Positions 28,525 to 37,743 are shown, counted from the first letter of the stretch. The stretch: 64,000 bases of DNA from Chitinophagaceae bacterium (GCA_019638625.1 JAHBTK010000002.1:620001-684000), one strand, 5' to 3'. Program-made: numbers and translations. Notes: generated from the letters alone by a model not told the origin.

Positions 28525-29183
28525 GTTTGTGTATTTAATTAAAGGATAAAGATACGTACTTTAGCAGAGATATTAATCTTTTGTTAATTAACCTTGCATG
28601 TACATATGTTCACTATGAGACAGGGGTGAATGCCTGAATGCTGCATTATACTGTGTAATTATTATACATTATTCAGGCAAAATAAAAAAACCCCACTTAA
28701 CGTGGGGAATCATTTTTAAAGCCGGTTGTGAAAACCAAACTTTGGGGATTGGACGTGGTTTCGGGATTCCTGATTAACTAAAATTCATTGTTGTCCAAGG
28801 TGTTAGGCTCATAGTGTCATTGGATTTTAAAACAGGTTGCGGTTTTTACAACTATTGGATCTAGATTATTTTTCAACAGGCTATCGGAAACAAGGCTTAA
28901 TGGAAAAAAAGTTGATTGACATTGGATTTTAATACCTTTTTCATTGGATTGGATTTCAACTTTTTTTAGGACGGTTTCTGGATTTTGGATGGCTGAGGCA
29001 TGATTTCCTCATCAATCAACTTCAAATCAAAGATACCCACTAGTTATCCACCATACAAGAGCATTTTTCCCCAATTTTTTTAGATAATTTAGCAGTGAAT
29101 TTTTGCATGAATTACGCGATAGAACCTAGTAATTTTACGATATTTAAATTATAAATTATTGATTATAAATAATTTATAATAAA
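28525..29183. other. 659-base intergenic region with repeated TTGGAT motifs
   Basis: No coding frame is supported. From 28525 to 28690 lies the probable promoter region of the SusC gene, including TATCTTTA on the minus strand. A minus-strand terminator hairpin occupies 28691-28707. From 28740 to 28990 the motif TTGGA(T) recurs about six times (near 28748, 28819, 28854, 28921, 28944 and 28975), three of them as ATTGGATTT or ATTGGATTG. From 29060 to 29183 the sequence is very AT-rich. It may be a long 3' leader, an operator array or a non-coding RNA. Confidence 0.5.
28684..28707 (-). terminator. Intrinsic terminator downstream of the CBS-domain PLP enzyme
   Basis: CCCCAC (28691-28696) pairs with GTGGGG (28702-28707) around TTAAC. 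On the minus strand it is followed by seven T (28690-28684). It lies 477 bases beyond the stop of the PLP enzyme, so that transcript may carry a long untranslated tail, or an unseen short RNA ends here. Confidence 0.75.
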
Positions 29184-30539
29184 TCATTTTGCGAGCGCTT
29201 GAATTATATCGTATTTTGTTATAATGTGATAAGTCCCCGTATCATCCTTACTCAATACAGCACCATTGTCCTTATTTATCAATTTCAGAAGACGTTCTAC
29301 CGGAGTTTCAAAAGATACTTCCGGGTAGGGCGTTTCCATAACAGAAGTGATCTTTTGCGCCTTTAAATCAGGGTTTTGAAACAGGTTTTCAAATAAACCG
29401 CCTTCGGAAACAGCCCCTACCGGCTTCCCGTCATCCATAACAGGGATATTTTCAATATCAAATTTCTTCATCAGCTCAAATGCTTCGGCTACCGTTTGTT
29501 CGGGATGCACTGTAATAATAGGTTGTTGCCGGCCGGCAACTATATCCTTAAACGATTTCACTTCAATAAAGCCTCTTTCCAGCATCCATTGATCATTATA
29601 TACCTTTCCCACATAACGGCTGCCGTGGTCGTGAAAAACACAAACCACGAGGTCATCTTTTTTCAGCCGGTCTTTTAACTGCAACAGCCCCTGCAGGCAA
29701 CTGCCGGCACTATACCCGCAAAACAGCCCTTCTTCTTTGGCCAACCTCCGGGTCATCAATGCCCCGTTCTTATCCGATACCTGTTCAAACCAGTCGATCA
29801 CGCTCATATCGAAGTTATCCGGCACAAAATCTTCTCCAAAACCTTCGGAGATATAAGGATGCACTTCATTCATATCCGTTTCACCGGTCCGGAAATATTT
29901 TGTCAGCAGAGAACCATACGCATCAATGGCCCATACCTGGATGTCGGGATTCTTTTCCTTTAAATACATGGCTGTGCCGGTAACGGTTCCCCCGGTTCCG
30001 GCAGTGGAAACGAAATGGGTGATCTTTCCATCAGTTTGCCGCCAGATTTCCGGCCCGGTAGTCTCGTAATGTGCCAGTCGGTTTGCCAGGTTATCGTACT
30101 GGTTACACAAATAGGCGCCCGGTATCTCCTTGGCCAGGCGTTTGGCAACTGAATAATAACTTTTCGGGTCATCCGGCTCTACATTGGTAGGGCAAACGAT
30201 TACCTCCGCCCCCACCGCTTTCAGAATATCAAACTTTTCTTTGGACTGTTTGTCGGTAGAAGTGAAAATGCATTTGTATCCTTTTACAATAGCCGCCAGC
30301 GCCAGCCCCATTCCTGTATTGCCGGACGTACACTCAATAATCGTCCCCCCCGGTTTCAATTTCCCCTCCTTTTCGGCAACCTCGATCATTTTCACCGCCA
30401 TCCTGTCTTTTATTGAGTTGCCGGGATTGAAATAATCCACTTTCGCCAGTACAGTACAAGGCAACCCTTTTGTGATCGCATTTAATTTTATCAACGGAGT
30501 GTTGCCGATCGTTTCGAGAATATTGTTTTTGATATCCAT
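29184..30539 (-). CDS. PLP-dependent cysteine synthase/cystathionine beta-synthase with C-terminal CBS pair
   Basis: A 451-residue cytoplasmic enzyme. The catalytic domain has the PLP lysine K44 in NPGNSIKDRM, the substrate loop ECTSGNTGMGLALAA, and the phosphate-binding loop STAGTGGTVTGTAMYL. Residues about 330-451 form two CBS motifs (VHPEQTVAEAFELMKKFDIENIPV and the block after VMETPYPEVSF) that usually bind adenosyl ligands and regulate activity. The same layout occurs in eukaryotic cystathionine beta-synthase, but there is no haem domain here. It may condense serine and homocysteine, or make cysteine from O-acetylserine; the sequence does not decide. Confidence 0.92.
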   Translation of the reverse strand: MDIKNNILETIGNTPLIKLNAITKGLPCTVLAKVDYFNPGNSIKDRMAVKMIEVAEKEGKLKPGGTIIECTSGNTGMGLALAAIVKGYKCIFTSTDKQSKEKFDILKAVGAEVIVCPTNVEPDDPKSYYSVAKRLAKEIPGAYLCNQYDNLANRLAHYETTGPEIWRQTDGKITHFVSTAGTGGTVTGTAMYLKEKNPDIQVWAIDAYGSLLTKYFRTGETDMNEVHPYISEGFGEDFVPDNFDMSVIDWFEQVSDKNGALMTRRLAKEEGLFCGYSAGSCLQGLLQLKDRLKKDDLVVCVFHDHGSRYVGKVYNDQWMLERGFIEVKSFKDIVAGRQQPIITVHPEQTVAEAFELMKKFDIENIPVMDDGKPVGAVSEGGLFENLFQNPDLKAQKITSVMETPYPEVSFETPVERLLKLINKDNGAVLSKDDTGTYHIITKYDIIQALAK

Positions 30540-30662
30540 TGGAAGATTTAAAATTTAAGATTTGAGATAAATCGTCCGGATTTCGTCTATAGCTTATCGC
30601 TAAGCCCCCGGAAACCTGCACCTGCCTCCTTCAACCTTTATTTATAATTCACCCACTTACCT

Positions 30663-32255
30663 CTAACTCCCCAGTATCTCCAGCGCCTTTTTAATAACCG
30701 GATCCGTGGTATTGTTTATTTCATAGAACCCTTCATTGCGCCATTGCTGGCGGGCAATGAGGCTTTTAATTCGCTGCTCCAGCATTTTTTTATCTGAGCC
30801 GGGCAGTGTATTCAGCGACACGCTATCCTTTTCGGCAAAATCAACAAACGCTTTCCAAACCGCATCATCAACATAAAAACCTTTATCAAAATCGGAAGGC
30901 TTGAGGAATAATTTGAACTTCTCAATATTATCCACATAATACCGATATACGAAATTACTCAGCGTGCCCCTCGCATAGAGCTGTGATACGGCGCTGCTTA
31001 TGCTGGTAGTATCTATTCCCACAAAAACATCCGGCATGATACCGCCGCCACCATATACTGCTTTACCACCCGGCGTTTGATATATTTTATCTTTGTCTGT
31101 ATGGTTGCTATCCGCATTCAGTAACGCTCCACTGGTATAACGGTCCATCAATTCCTCATTATAATTTGCTACGCCATTGTCGTATGGCTTTTGAATGGAT
31201 CTTCCCAGTGGCGTATAATAACGGGCAGTTGTCAGCCGCAAGGCACTTCCGTCGTTTAGGTTATATTGCTCCTGCACGAGCCCTTTGCCAAAAGAACGCC
31301 TGCCTATTACCTCGGCCCGGTCCCAGTCCTGTAATGCCCCGGTCAGCACCTCGCTTGCAGAAGCCGAGCTCTCATCTATCAATACCACCAATCGCCCCTG
31401 TTCAAAAATGCCTTCTCTTTTCGCGTTATACGCTGTTTTATTACTATGCCCGCCCTGGGTATAAACGATCAGCTTATTTCCATCCAGAAACTCATCCGCT
31501 ATCTCCACAGCCTCCAGCAATACCCCTCCGCCATTTCCACGCAGGTCCAGGATAAGGTTCCGGATATCTTCCTCTTTGAGCTTTTGCATAGCTTCCATAA
31601 ACTCCTCATAGGTGGTCTCGGAAAATTTATTCAGGCGGATATAACCTGTGGATGGGGTTATCCGGTAAGAAGCATCCAGCGAATACAGGGGGATGACACC
31701 ACGGGCAATGGTAAATGTTTTTTGTTCTTCTCCTCTTAATATCTCCACCTGTACTTTCGACCCTTTGGTTCCCCGCAGCAATAGCCTTACTTTATCGCCG
31801 GTTATACCTTTTCCGGCCACCACCGAGTCGCCGATCTTCAAAAACAGGTCTCCCGGCTGCAACCCGGCCTTTTCTGAGGGGCCTCCTTTTAAAACAGTGA
31901 TCACATTAATGGTATCGTTGAAAATATTGAACTCCACCCCTATCCCTTCAAACTTCCCGGCGAGTTCCTCGTTTACCTGCTGCAGATGACTGGCCGGGAT
32001 AAACACCGAGTGCGGATCCAGGTGAGTAAGCATTTCTTCAATAGCTGCGTCAGCCAGTGTATCGGTTTTAACCGGGTCTACATATTTCTTTGAGATCAGG
32101 TCCAGCACCTCCTGCACCGTACTTTTTTTATCCGCGGAAAAAAACCGGGTAGTCGTAGGCAGTTTCTCCTTCATCTTGTACCCCAAAAACATTCCCAGTA
32201 TCATTATAACAGAAAATACCAGGGGTAACCAAAGCTTCAATTTATTATTACTCAT
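30663..32255 (-). CDS. S41-family C-terminal processing serine protease
   Basis: This 530-residue protease has an N-terminal membrane anchor or signal (LWLPLVFSVIMILGMFLGY), an S41 N-terminal helical part (VQEVLDLISKKYVDP), and a PDZ domain (about 80-165, GGPSEKAGLQPGDLFLKIGD). The tail-specific protease core carries the nucleophile Ser in DESSASASEVLTGAL and the general-base Lys in RSFGKGLVQEQY. Ctp-type enzymes trim or degrade periplasmic proteins from the C-terminus and often act on cell-wall enzymes. The start is ATG 32255 (MSNNKLK); a longer frame exists but overlaps the divergent promoter. The divergent neighbour is a cell-wall-sugar kinase. Confidence 0.94.
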   Translation of the reverse strand: MSNNKLKLWLPLVFSVIMILGMFLGYKMKEKLPTTTRFFSADKKSTVQEVLDLISKKYVDPVKTDTLADAAIEEMLTHLDPHSVFIPASHLQQVNEELAGKFEGIGVEFNIFNDTINVITVLKGGPSEKAGLQPGDLFLKIGDSVVAGKGITGDKVRLLLRGTKGSKVQVEILRGEEQKTFTIARGVIPLYSLDASYRITPSTGYIRLNKFSETTYEEFMEAMQKLKEEDIRNLILDLRGNGGGVLLEAVEIADEFLDGNKLIVYTQGGHSNKTAYNAKREGIFEQGRLVVLIDESSASASEVLTGALQDWDRAEVIGRRSFGKGLVQEQYNLNDGSALRLTTARYYTPLGRSIQKPYDNGVANYNEELMDRYTSGALLNADSNHTDKDKIYQTPGGKAVYGGGGIMPDVFVGIDTTSISSAVSQLYARGTLSNFVYRYYVDNIEKFKLFLKPSDFDKGFYVDDAVWKAFVDFAEKDSVSLNTLPGSDKKMLEQRIKSLIARQQWRNEGFYEINNTTDPVIKKALEILGS

Positions 32256-32273
32256 TCGTCTGCGTTTGTATAG

Positions 32274-32281
32274 TATCTTTG
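32274..32281 (+). promoter_or_regulatory. Promoter -7 element of the kinase-murQ operon
   Basis: TATCTTTG is an exact TAnnTTTG match 38 bases before the kinase ATG at 32320. It lies in the short divergent gap with the S41 protease gene. Confidence 0.5.
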
Positions 32282-32319
32282 AAACGCGAATTTCACAAAA
32301 TAAGTTCAATTAATAATTA

Positions 32320-33165
32320 ATGTCTTCCGTTAAATTGATAGCCGACAGCGGTGCAACAAAGGCAGAATGGTGCATTTTGAAGAATAAACGCAGGAAAACA
32401 ATATTCACCCAGGGAATAAGCCCTTATTTTTTAAACAGTCAGCAAATAGCTGAAGTTCTCAAAAAGGAGCTGCTGCCGCAGCTAAAAAACTATGCGATAG
32501 ACGAAATTTTCTATTACGGCACCGGATGTATCAATCCCAACAATGTTAAGATAGTAAAAAAGGCCTTGCAGGAAGTATTTACCGGGGCAACCACTGTAGA
32601 GGTAACGCATGATGTGATGGCCGCTGCCAAAGCACTATATGGTAATGGGAAGGGAGTAGCCTGCATTCTCGGTACCGGTTCCAGTTCCTGTTACTACAAT
32701 GGAAAAAAAATTACCGACAACCGGCCAGGCCTGGGATATGTACTGGGCGACGAAGGCAGCGGCGCCTATCTGGGGAAAAAAGTAGTACAATATTTCCTGT
32801 ACCAGACTTTTGACGGAGAGTTGATGGATGCCTTCCGGCAGAAGTTCAATATAGACAAAAACGGTATCCTGGAAAATGTCTACAAAAAACCCCTTGCCAA
32901 CCGTTACCTCGCTTCTTTCGCGTCGTTCTTATCCGAGCACCGGGGACATTACATGATTGAAAATATCCTGGAAGATGGAATCAATGATTTTTTTTTCCAC
33001 CATATCTGTAAGTTTAAGGAAGCATGGACATTGCCGGTTAGTTTTGTAGGGGGAATCTCACATTATTTTAAAGACGTAATACTGGAACTATGTCATGCTT
33101 ACGAGTTTACCCCGGGCAAAATTCTAAAGAACCCTATGGAAGGACTTGTAGAATATCACCAATAG
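32320..33165 (+). CDS. BadF/BadG/BcrA/BcrD-type ATPase, probable amino-sugar kinase (MurNAc/GlcNAc)
   Basis: A 281-residue cytoplasmic kinase of the ASKHA fold. Phosphate-1 loop: LIADSGATKAEWCIL (about 5-19). Phosphate-2 loop: GVACILGTGSSSCYY. The stretch PGLGYVLGDEGSGAYLGKK is the hallmark of N-acetylglucosamine-kinase-like members, and FVGGISHYFKDVI is the adenosine loop. The next gene, 37 bases on, is murQ. In that setting the kinase most likely phosphorylates MurNAc to feed MurQ, as MurK of Clostridium acetobutylicum does, or phosphorylates GlcNAc; specificity is inferred from context only. Confidence 0.85.
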   Translation: MSSVKLIADSGATKAEWCILKNKRRKTIFTQGISPYFLNSQQIAEVLKKELLPQLKNYAIDEIFYYGTGCINPNNVKIVKKALQEVFTGATTVEVTHDVMAAAKALYGNGKGVACILGTGSSSCYYNGKKITDNRPGLGYVLGDEGSGAYLGKKVVQYFLYQTFDGELMDAFRQKFNIDKNGILENVYKKPLANRYLASFASFLSEHRGHYMIENILEDGINDFFFHHICKFKEAWTLPVSFVGGISHYFKDVILELCHAYEFTPGKILKNPMEGLVEYHQ

Positions 33166-33202
33166 TTTTCCGCCCATATGACCAAAACTAAATTTCTCTT
33201 CT

Positions 33203-34012
33203 ATGCCATTTAAAAAGATAACAGAACAATCTTCTCCGTATCGCCACCTGGAAAAAATGCCGGTGATCGACATCCTGACCAATATCAACATTGAAGACAG
33301 GAAAGTGCCCGCCGCTATTGAAAAAGTAATTCCCGATATTGAAAAGCTGGTAATCACCGCTTCTGATAAAATGCTGGCAGGGGGACGGCTTTTTTATATA
33401 GGAGCCGGTACCAGCGGAAGGCTGGCAATTGTAGACGCAAGTGAATGTCCACCCACATTCGGTGTATCGCCCGACCTGGTAATAGGAATTATAGCAGGCG
33501 GAAAGGAAGCCATGACCCAACCGGTAGAATTTGCAGAAGACAGCCTCACCCAGGGCTGGGAAGATTTAAAACAATACAATATTAATGATAAAGACGTGGT
33601 GATAGGAATTGCGGCCAGCGGTACAACTCCCTATGTAATCGCCGCGCTGAAGACCTGCCGTGAAAACGGAATAGTAACCGGCTGTATTACCAACAACCCG
33701 GGTGCGCCTATTACGGAAGAGGCAGACTTTCCGATAGCCGTGGCAGTAGGACCGGAGTTTATAACCGGCAGCACACGCATGAAAAGCGGTACCTCACAAA
33801 AACTTATTTTGAATATGATATCTACCGCCATTATGATCCAACTGGGAAGGGTGGAAGATAATAAGATGGTGAATATGCAGTTGAGTAATGAGAAGCTTTT
33901 TGACCGCGGCGCCAAAATGCTTATGGAAAAAACAGGTATTACGGATTATGAGAAAGCCAAAACATTACTGGCAAAATACGGGAGTGTAAAAAAAGCCGTT
34001 GAATCCCTATAA
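33203..34012 (+). CDS. murQ: N-acetylmuramic acid 6-phosphate etherase
   Basis: A 269-residue SIS-domain lyase that removes the lactyl ether from MurNAc 6-phosphate to give GlcNAc 6-phosphate and lactate during cell-wall recycling. It shows the signature FYIGAGTSGRLAIVDASECPPTF with catalytic Glu81, the sugar-phosphate loop GIAASGTTPYV, and the late block TGSTRMKSGTSQKLILNM. It is shorter than E. coli MurQ (298) at the C-terminus, which is common in Bacteroidota. It follows the sugar kinase by 37 bases in one operon. Confidence 0.95.
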   Translation: MPFKKITEQSSPYRHLEKMPVIDILTNINIEDRKVPAAIEKVIPDIEKLVITASDKMLAGGRLFYIGAGTSGRLAIVDASECPPTFGVSPDLVIGIIAGGKEAMTQPVEFAEDSLTQGWEDLKQYNINDKDVVIGIAASGTTPYVIAALKTCRENGIVTGCITNNPGAPITEEADFPIAVAVGPEFITGSTRMKSGTSQKLILNMISTAIMIQLGRVEDNKMVNMQLSNEKLFDRGAKMLMEKTGITDYEKAKTLLAKYGSVKKAVESL

Positions 34013-34380
34013 AAAATAAAACGCCGGGAAATAAAAAAGCCCTCCAATTAATGAAGGACTTATTATATGAATGGGTTAGTAAGTACCGGGAAATAATTTC
34101 CCGACACAATATTAAAAATAATTTTTACTAACAAGAAATAAATTTGAAAAAAAATTATACACATTTACAAAATGTTTTTTGTGGATATCCTATAACCCCA
34201 ATGGGTAATTTACCTCTTGCACTACCGGAAATATATTAGCGCCTGATCATAACATAACAAACGTTTTTTTTAAGATGTTTTTTTATTCTTACAAAACACC
34301 TGCCGGTATTGACTTTTAATGTTCTTATGAATTTGCCGCACCATACTAATTAAATTTACTTTTGCAAAAATAGCTTCTTT
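34013..34380. other. 368-base intergenic region between murQ and the LpxD-like gene
   Basis: No coding frame is supported. Near the murQ end there is an imperfect hairpin (about 34046-34073, AAGCCCTCC against GAAGGACTT) followed by AT-rich sequence, a weak terminator candidate. The rest is strongly AT-rich with T runs, leading to the promoter at 34333-34364. Confidence 0.5.
34333..34364 (+). promoter_or_regulatory. Bacteroidota-type promoter of the LpxD-like gene
   Basis: TTG at 34333-34335 and TACTTTTG at 34357-34364 are separated by 21 bases, which fits the TTG-n(19-21)-TAnnTTTG pattern of the primary Bacteroidota sigma factor. The ATG follows 16 bases later, so the leader is about 10 bases. 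Confidence 0.6.
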
Positions 34381-35322
34381 ATGAAATTTCCCGCGCCGGT
34401 TTCTGTTGAATGGTTGGCCGAATTAATAGACGCCCGGCCAGTTGGCAACCTTAACGCTTTTGTAACAGGTATTAACGAAATACACCGGGTGGAACCGGGA
34501 GACTCCATGTTTGTAGACCACCCAAAGTATTACAGTATGGCCATAAACTCGGCGGCTACCTGTATTATCATCAATGCGGAAACAACGTTTCCATCGCATA
34601 AAACCCTGTTGATTACCAGCCAACCATTTGAGGCATACCTTAAGATTGTTGAACATTTCCGCCCGTTAGAGCCTGTGGAAAAACCAATCAGTAATTCGGC
34701 TGTCATTGGTGAAGGTTCCAGGTTGTATCCCGGAGTGGTAATAGGAAACCATACTACTATCGGAAGAAACTGCCTGATATATCCCAACGTTACCATAATG
34801 GACCATTGCGTTATCGGAGACAATGTTATCATTCAACCGGGAACGGTAATAGGGTCTGATGCCTTTTACTATAATACAAAGAAGGATCGCGAAATATGGT
34901 TCAAGAAAATGAAAAGCTGTGGCAGGGTGGTGATAGAAGACGATGTGGAAATAGGCAGCGGGTGCACCATCGACAGGGGGGTGACCCATGATACATTGAT
35001 TGGAAAAGGCACCAAAATAGACAACATGGTGCATATTGGTCACGATACCATTGTGGGAACCAATTGCCTGATAGCGGCACAGGTTGGCATAGCAGGCGGA
35101 GTCGTAATTGGAAATGGCGTCACTTTATGGGGGCAGGTAGGTATCAGTAAAACCCTGACCATTGGAGACAATGCTGTAGTAATGGCGCAAAGCGGAGTAC
35201 CCTCCTCTTTAAAGGGAAATAAAACGTATTTTGGTTATCCCGCTCAAGAAGCAGAAATCAAAAAAAGAGAACTTGTCTGGATAAAGCGGATCCCCGAAAT
35301 ATGGAAGAAAGTAATGGAATAG
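34381..35322 (+). CDS. LpxD-family UDP-3-O-acylglucosamine N-acyltransferase (left-handed beta-helix)
   Basis: A 313-residue acyltransferase. The N-terminal 100 residues form the LpxD uridine-binding-type domain (GINEIHRVEPGDSMFVDHPKYY). From about 103 on, hexapeptide repeats such as VIGEGS, VVIGNHTTIG and VIIQPGTVIG build a left-handed beta-helix. The catalytic histidine is likely in MVHIGHDTIVG, and SDAFYYNTKKD is the acyl-binding loop region. LpxD adds the N-linked hydroxyacyl chain in lipid A synthesis. Bacteroidota often carry a second LpxD-like copy besides the one in the lpx cluster. This gene stands apart from lpxA and lpxC, so it may be that paralogue and no symbol is given. Confidence 0.85.
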   Translation: MKFPAPVSVEWLAELIDARPVGNLNAFVTGINEIHRVEPGDSMFVDHPKYYSMAINSAATCIIINAETTFPSHKTLLITSQPFEAYLKIVEHFRPLEPVEKPISNSAVIGEGSRLYPGVVIGNHTTIGRNCLIYPNVTIMDHCVIGDNVIIQPGTVIGSDAFYYNTKKDREIWFKKMKSCGRVVIEDDVEIGSGCTIDRGVTHDTLIGKGTKIDNMVHIGHDTIVGTNCLIAAQVGIAGGVVIGNGVTLWGQVGISKTLTIGDNAVVMAQSGVPSSLKGNKTYFGYPAQEAEIKKRELVWIKRIPEIWKKVME

Positions 35323-35413
35323 GTTGGATTGCTGATGCGGGATATTTTGGTTGCTGATTTCAGAAAAAACCTGCATCAGAAATCCTCAAATAAAAAATCA
35401 GCAATAACCCGGT

Positions 35414-36604
35414 CTAGTCATTTTCACTTTCAACCGGCTCCTTGTTTTCGACTTCACCGGCAACGGTGGTATCAACCGTTTCTGAAGTCTCTGCAACAGG
35501 CTCGATCACCGGTGGTGCTTTCCGGGGTTCGTCGGGTGAATAATCGTACGGCAGAAAATCGGCCATTTTCTCCCATGCCCAATACCCCAGGGTCAGCACC
35601 TCTTTTTGATCGTAATAAAAGCCATTTTCTTCAATGATGATCCCATCTGCCAGATCGAGAATAGAAATCTGTATCGGGGTGTTGGATGGCAATTTGGCCG
35701 CTGCCAGGTAGGCCGGTTCAGGTTTTTCTTCCGAGTAAACAACTCTTAGTTTGCCCGGAAAGAACAGTCCTATCCTGACATGATCCATCATATCATAATA
35801 AGCGGTGTCATATGGGTTATATACGGGGATATTCTTCCCCGTGGCATCATCTACCATTTCTATCCTGTAGCCGGCTTTTCTCAGCGTACTGTCCCGGTAG
35901 GCCCGCATAAATTGCAGCACGGAACCCTCATACGCCTTTTTCCTGTTCTTCACCCATTGTTCCACTTCCTCATCACTCCCTTCCATTTCCTCATAAAAAG
36001 GGAAGCCGGTATATAATGTCCTTTTCTCATTGTATTCGTGAACAAACGAATCCATCCGGTACTTGATAATATACCCAAGCGCCCTGTTCCTGATTATTAC
36101 AATAGAATCGGTAATTACTTTTAACCGGTTTCTTTTTTTGCTGTAAAAAAAACGGAGCACTTCGGGATTTTCTATCACGCATTCACTACTGTTAGCTGTT
36201 CTGCCGATAAAATTATCCCGCAGAAAGCTGCCATACTTCTCCCAGCCATTGGCAACTTCAGTAGTCGCAATAATGGAGATCTCCGCCATATCCTTTTCCT
36301 TTTTATTTAATGCGACCATAATTGCCTCTGCATCTTCCATGTTGTTGCTGATGCGCAGCGACTGTGTTTCATACCCCGAAAAAGATATTGCCAGATCATA
36401 CCCGCCATTGTTTAACCGGAGACTGAAATCTCCGTCCTCATTGGTAACTGTTCCGGAAGTGGTGTTCTGGCAAAAAACAGAGGCGCCCTGCAAAAACTGA
36501 CCGGTTGATGCGTCCATTACTTTCCCGGAAATCCTGAAAGTACCCTGAGCCATAAGCCCCGCCGGAAGCAATGATAAAAGCAGTAACCTGATGAGATTCT
36601 TCAT
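35414..36604 (-). CDS. Exported carboxypeptidase-like regulatory-domain protein of unknown function
   Basis: A 396-residue exported protein. After a signal peptide (MKNLIRLLLLSLLPAGLMAQ), residues about 22-105 form a carboxypeptidase-regulatory-like beta-sandwich (FRISGKVMDASTGQFLQGASV ending near IMVALNKKE). The remaining 290 residues include EKYGSFLRDNFIGRTANSSEC and YWAWEKMADFLPYDYSP. That part matches a recurrent Bacteroidota family whose role is not known. The tail is acidic and Pro/Glu-rich (about 360-396). No barrel or plug domain follows, so it is not a TonB receptor. It converges on the LpxD-like gene. Confidence 0.85.
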   Translation of the reverse strand: MKNLIRLLLLSLLPAGLMAQGTFRISGKVMDASTGQFLQGASVFCQNTTSGTVTNEDGDFSLRLNNGGYDLAISFSGYETQSLRISNNMEDAEAIMVALNKKEKDMAEISIIATTEVANGWEKYGSFLRDNFIGRTANSSECVIENPEVLRFFYSKKRNRLKVITDSIVIIRNRALGYIIKYRMDSFVHEYNEKRTLYTGFPFYEEMEGSDEEVEQWVKNRKKAYEGSVLQFMRAYRDSTLRKAGYRIEMVDDATGKNIPVYNPYDTAYYDMMDHVRIGLFFPGKLRVVYSEEKPEPAYLAAAKLPSNTPIQISILDLADGIIIEENGFYYDQKEVLTLGYWAWEKMADFLPYDYSPDEPRKAPPVIEPVAETSETVDTTVAGEVENKEPVESEND

Positions 36605-36691
36605 AATGAGTTTTTGTATTTAACACATGTCAAACGTCCTGCCACTTTTATGATCAGTTGCGGGTTTATAAATAACACTTGCAGGGGGAAA

Positions 36692-37657
36692 TTATTGTCT
36701 GTTCTTATACTCAAGGCAATATTCTTCAATAGTTTGATTCAGAGCCTTATAGCTGAATCCCGGTAAAAACTGCCTGAGTTTACTATTGTTAAAATATACC
36801 TTTCTTTGCCCGGTATCCGCCGTTTCTTTTGTTAACAGGGGGTCAATGCCGGTAAAGAAGGTCTTGATCTTTTCCAGGCGCCATAACAAAGCAGCCATAT
36901 AAGGCCTTACTTTTCTGTGGGGCGCCTTTTTACCAAATGCTTCTGCCATTAAAGAAAACACCTCGCGGAAAGACCGGTTTTCGGCACTTATAATAAACCG
37001 TTCTCCTTTAATATCGCTTTCCATCAACAGGATCATCGCTCTTGCCGCATCCGCCGCATCCACAAACCCGCTCACTCCTTCCGTATACCAGGGAAACTCG
37101 TTCCAGGCATTTTTAAACAATGCGGCAGAACCTTCATTCCAATCACCAACGCCCAGTATGATAACCGGGTTTACAATTACCGCTTCCAACCCCTCCCCTA
37201 TTCCCCTCCATACTTCCAGTTCAGAAAAGAACTTACTTCTGCCATAGTTGGAATTGTTGTTTTCTTCCGTCCACCTGGCCTGTTCGGTGATATCGCCTTC
37301 TCTCTTTCTTCCCAGCGCTGCCACGGAACTGACATGTACCAGTTTTCTGACACCGGCATACAGCGCCGCGTTCACCACGTTGGCAGTGCCCGTTATATTC
37401 ACCTGCATCATTTGTTTCCGCTTTCTTGGGTTAAACGATACGTACCCCGCGCAATGATATACCTCCTCCACACCCTGCATTATTTCCTGCAGTAAAACGG
37501 TGTCGAGTATATCTCCTTTCACCCAATTAATATGTTTTGCATATTCTCCGGATGGAATTGCTGATCTGTAGATTGCAGTTATTTTCTTGTTGCGGGCAAC
37601 AAGTTCCTCCAGTAAGTATCCTCCAAGTAACCCGGTACCTCCGGTAACAAATATCAT
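36692..37657 (-). CDS. NAD(P)-dependent epimerase/dehydratase-family protein (extended SDR)
   Basis: A 321-residue Rossmann-fold protein. The cofactor-binding glycine motif is FVTGGTGLLGGYLLEEL (residues 3-19), the acid-bearing turn is WVKGDILD, the catalytic Ser region is VHVSSVAALG, and the YxxxK motif is YGRSK. These match the extended SDR group, in particular dihydroflavonol-reductase-like or sugar-epimerase-like members. The substrate cannot be read from sequence. It lies 86 bases downstream of the DUF1501 gene on the same strand and may be read through from it. Confidence 0.88.
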   Translation of the reverse strand: MIFVTGGTGLLGGYLLEELVARNKKITAIYRSAIPSGEYAKHINWVKGDILDTVLLQEIMQGVEEVYHCAGYVSFNPRKRKQMMQVNITGTANVVNAALYAGVRKLVHVSSVAALGRKREGDITEQARWTEENNNSNYGRSKFFSELEVWRGIGEGLEAVIVNPVIILGVGDWNEGSAALFKNAWNEFPWYTEGVSGFVDAADAARAMILLMESDIKGERFIISAENRSFREVFSLMAEAFGKKAPHRKVRPYMAALLWRLEKIKTFFTGIDPLLTKETADTGQRKVYFNNSKLRQFLPGFSYKALNQTIEEYCLEYKNRQ

Positions 37658-37743
37658 CCCAGAATGATTTTGCGACCAAAACTAGGCTATAGAACCGGAC
37701 CCGCAAAGGAATAAATTTACACTTACCGAAACCAGCGATCCTA

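Noticed and set aside
29041..29060. TTATCCACC, close to a DnaA box, in an AT-rich gap
   Set aside because: It is a single imperfect match with no cluster of boxes and no dnaA, dnaN or gyrase genes nearby; not evidence for an origin.
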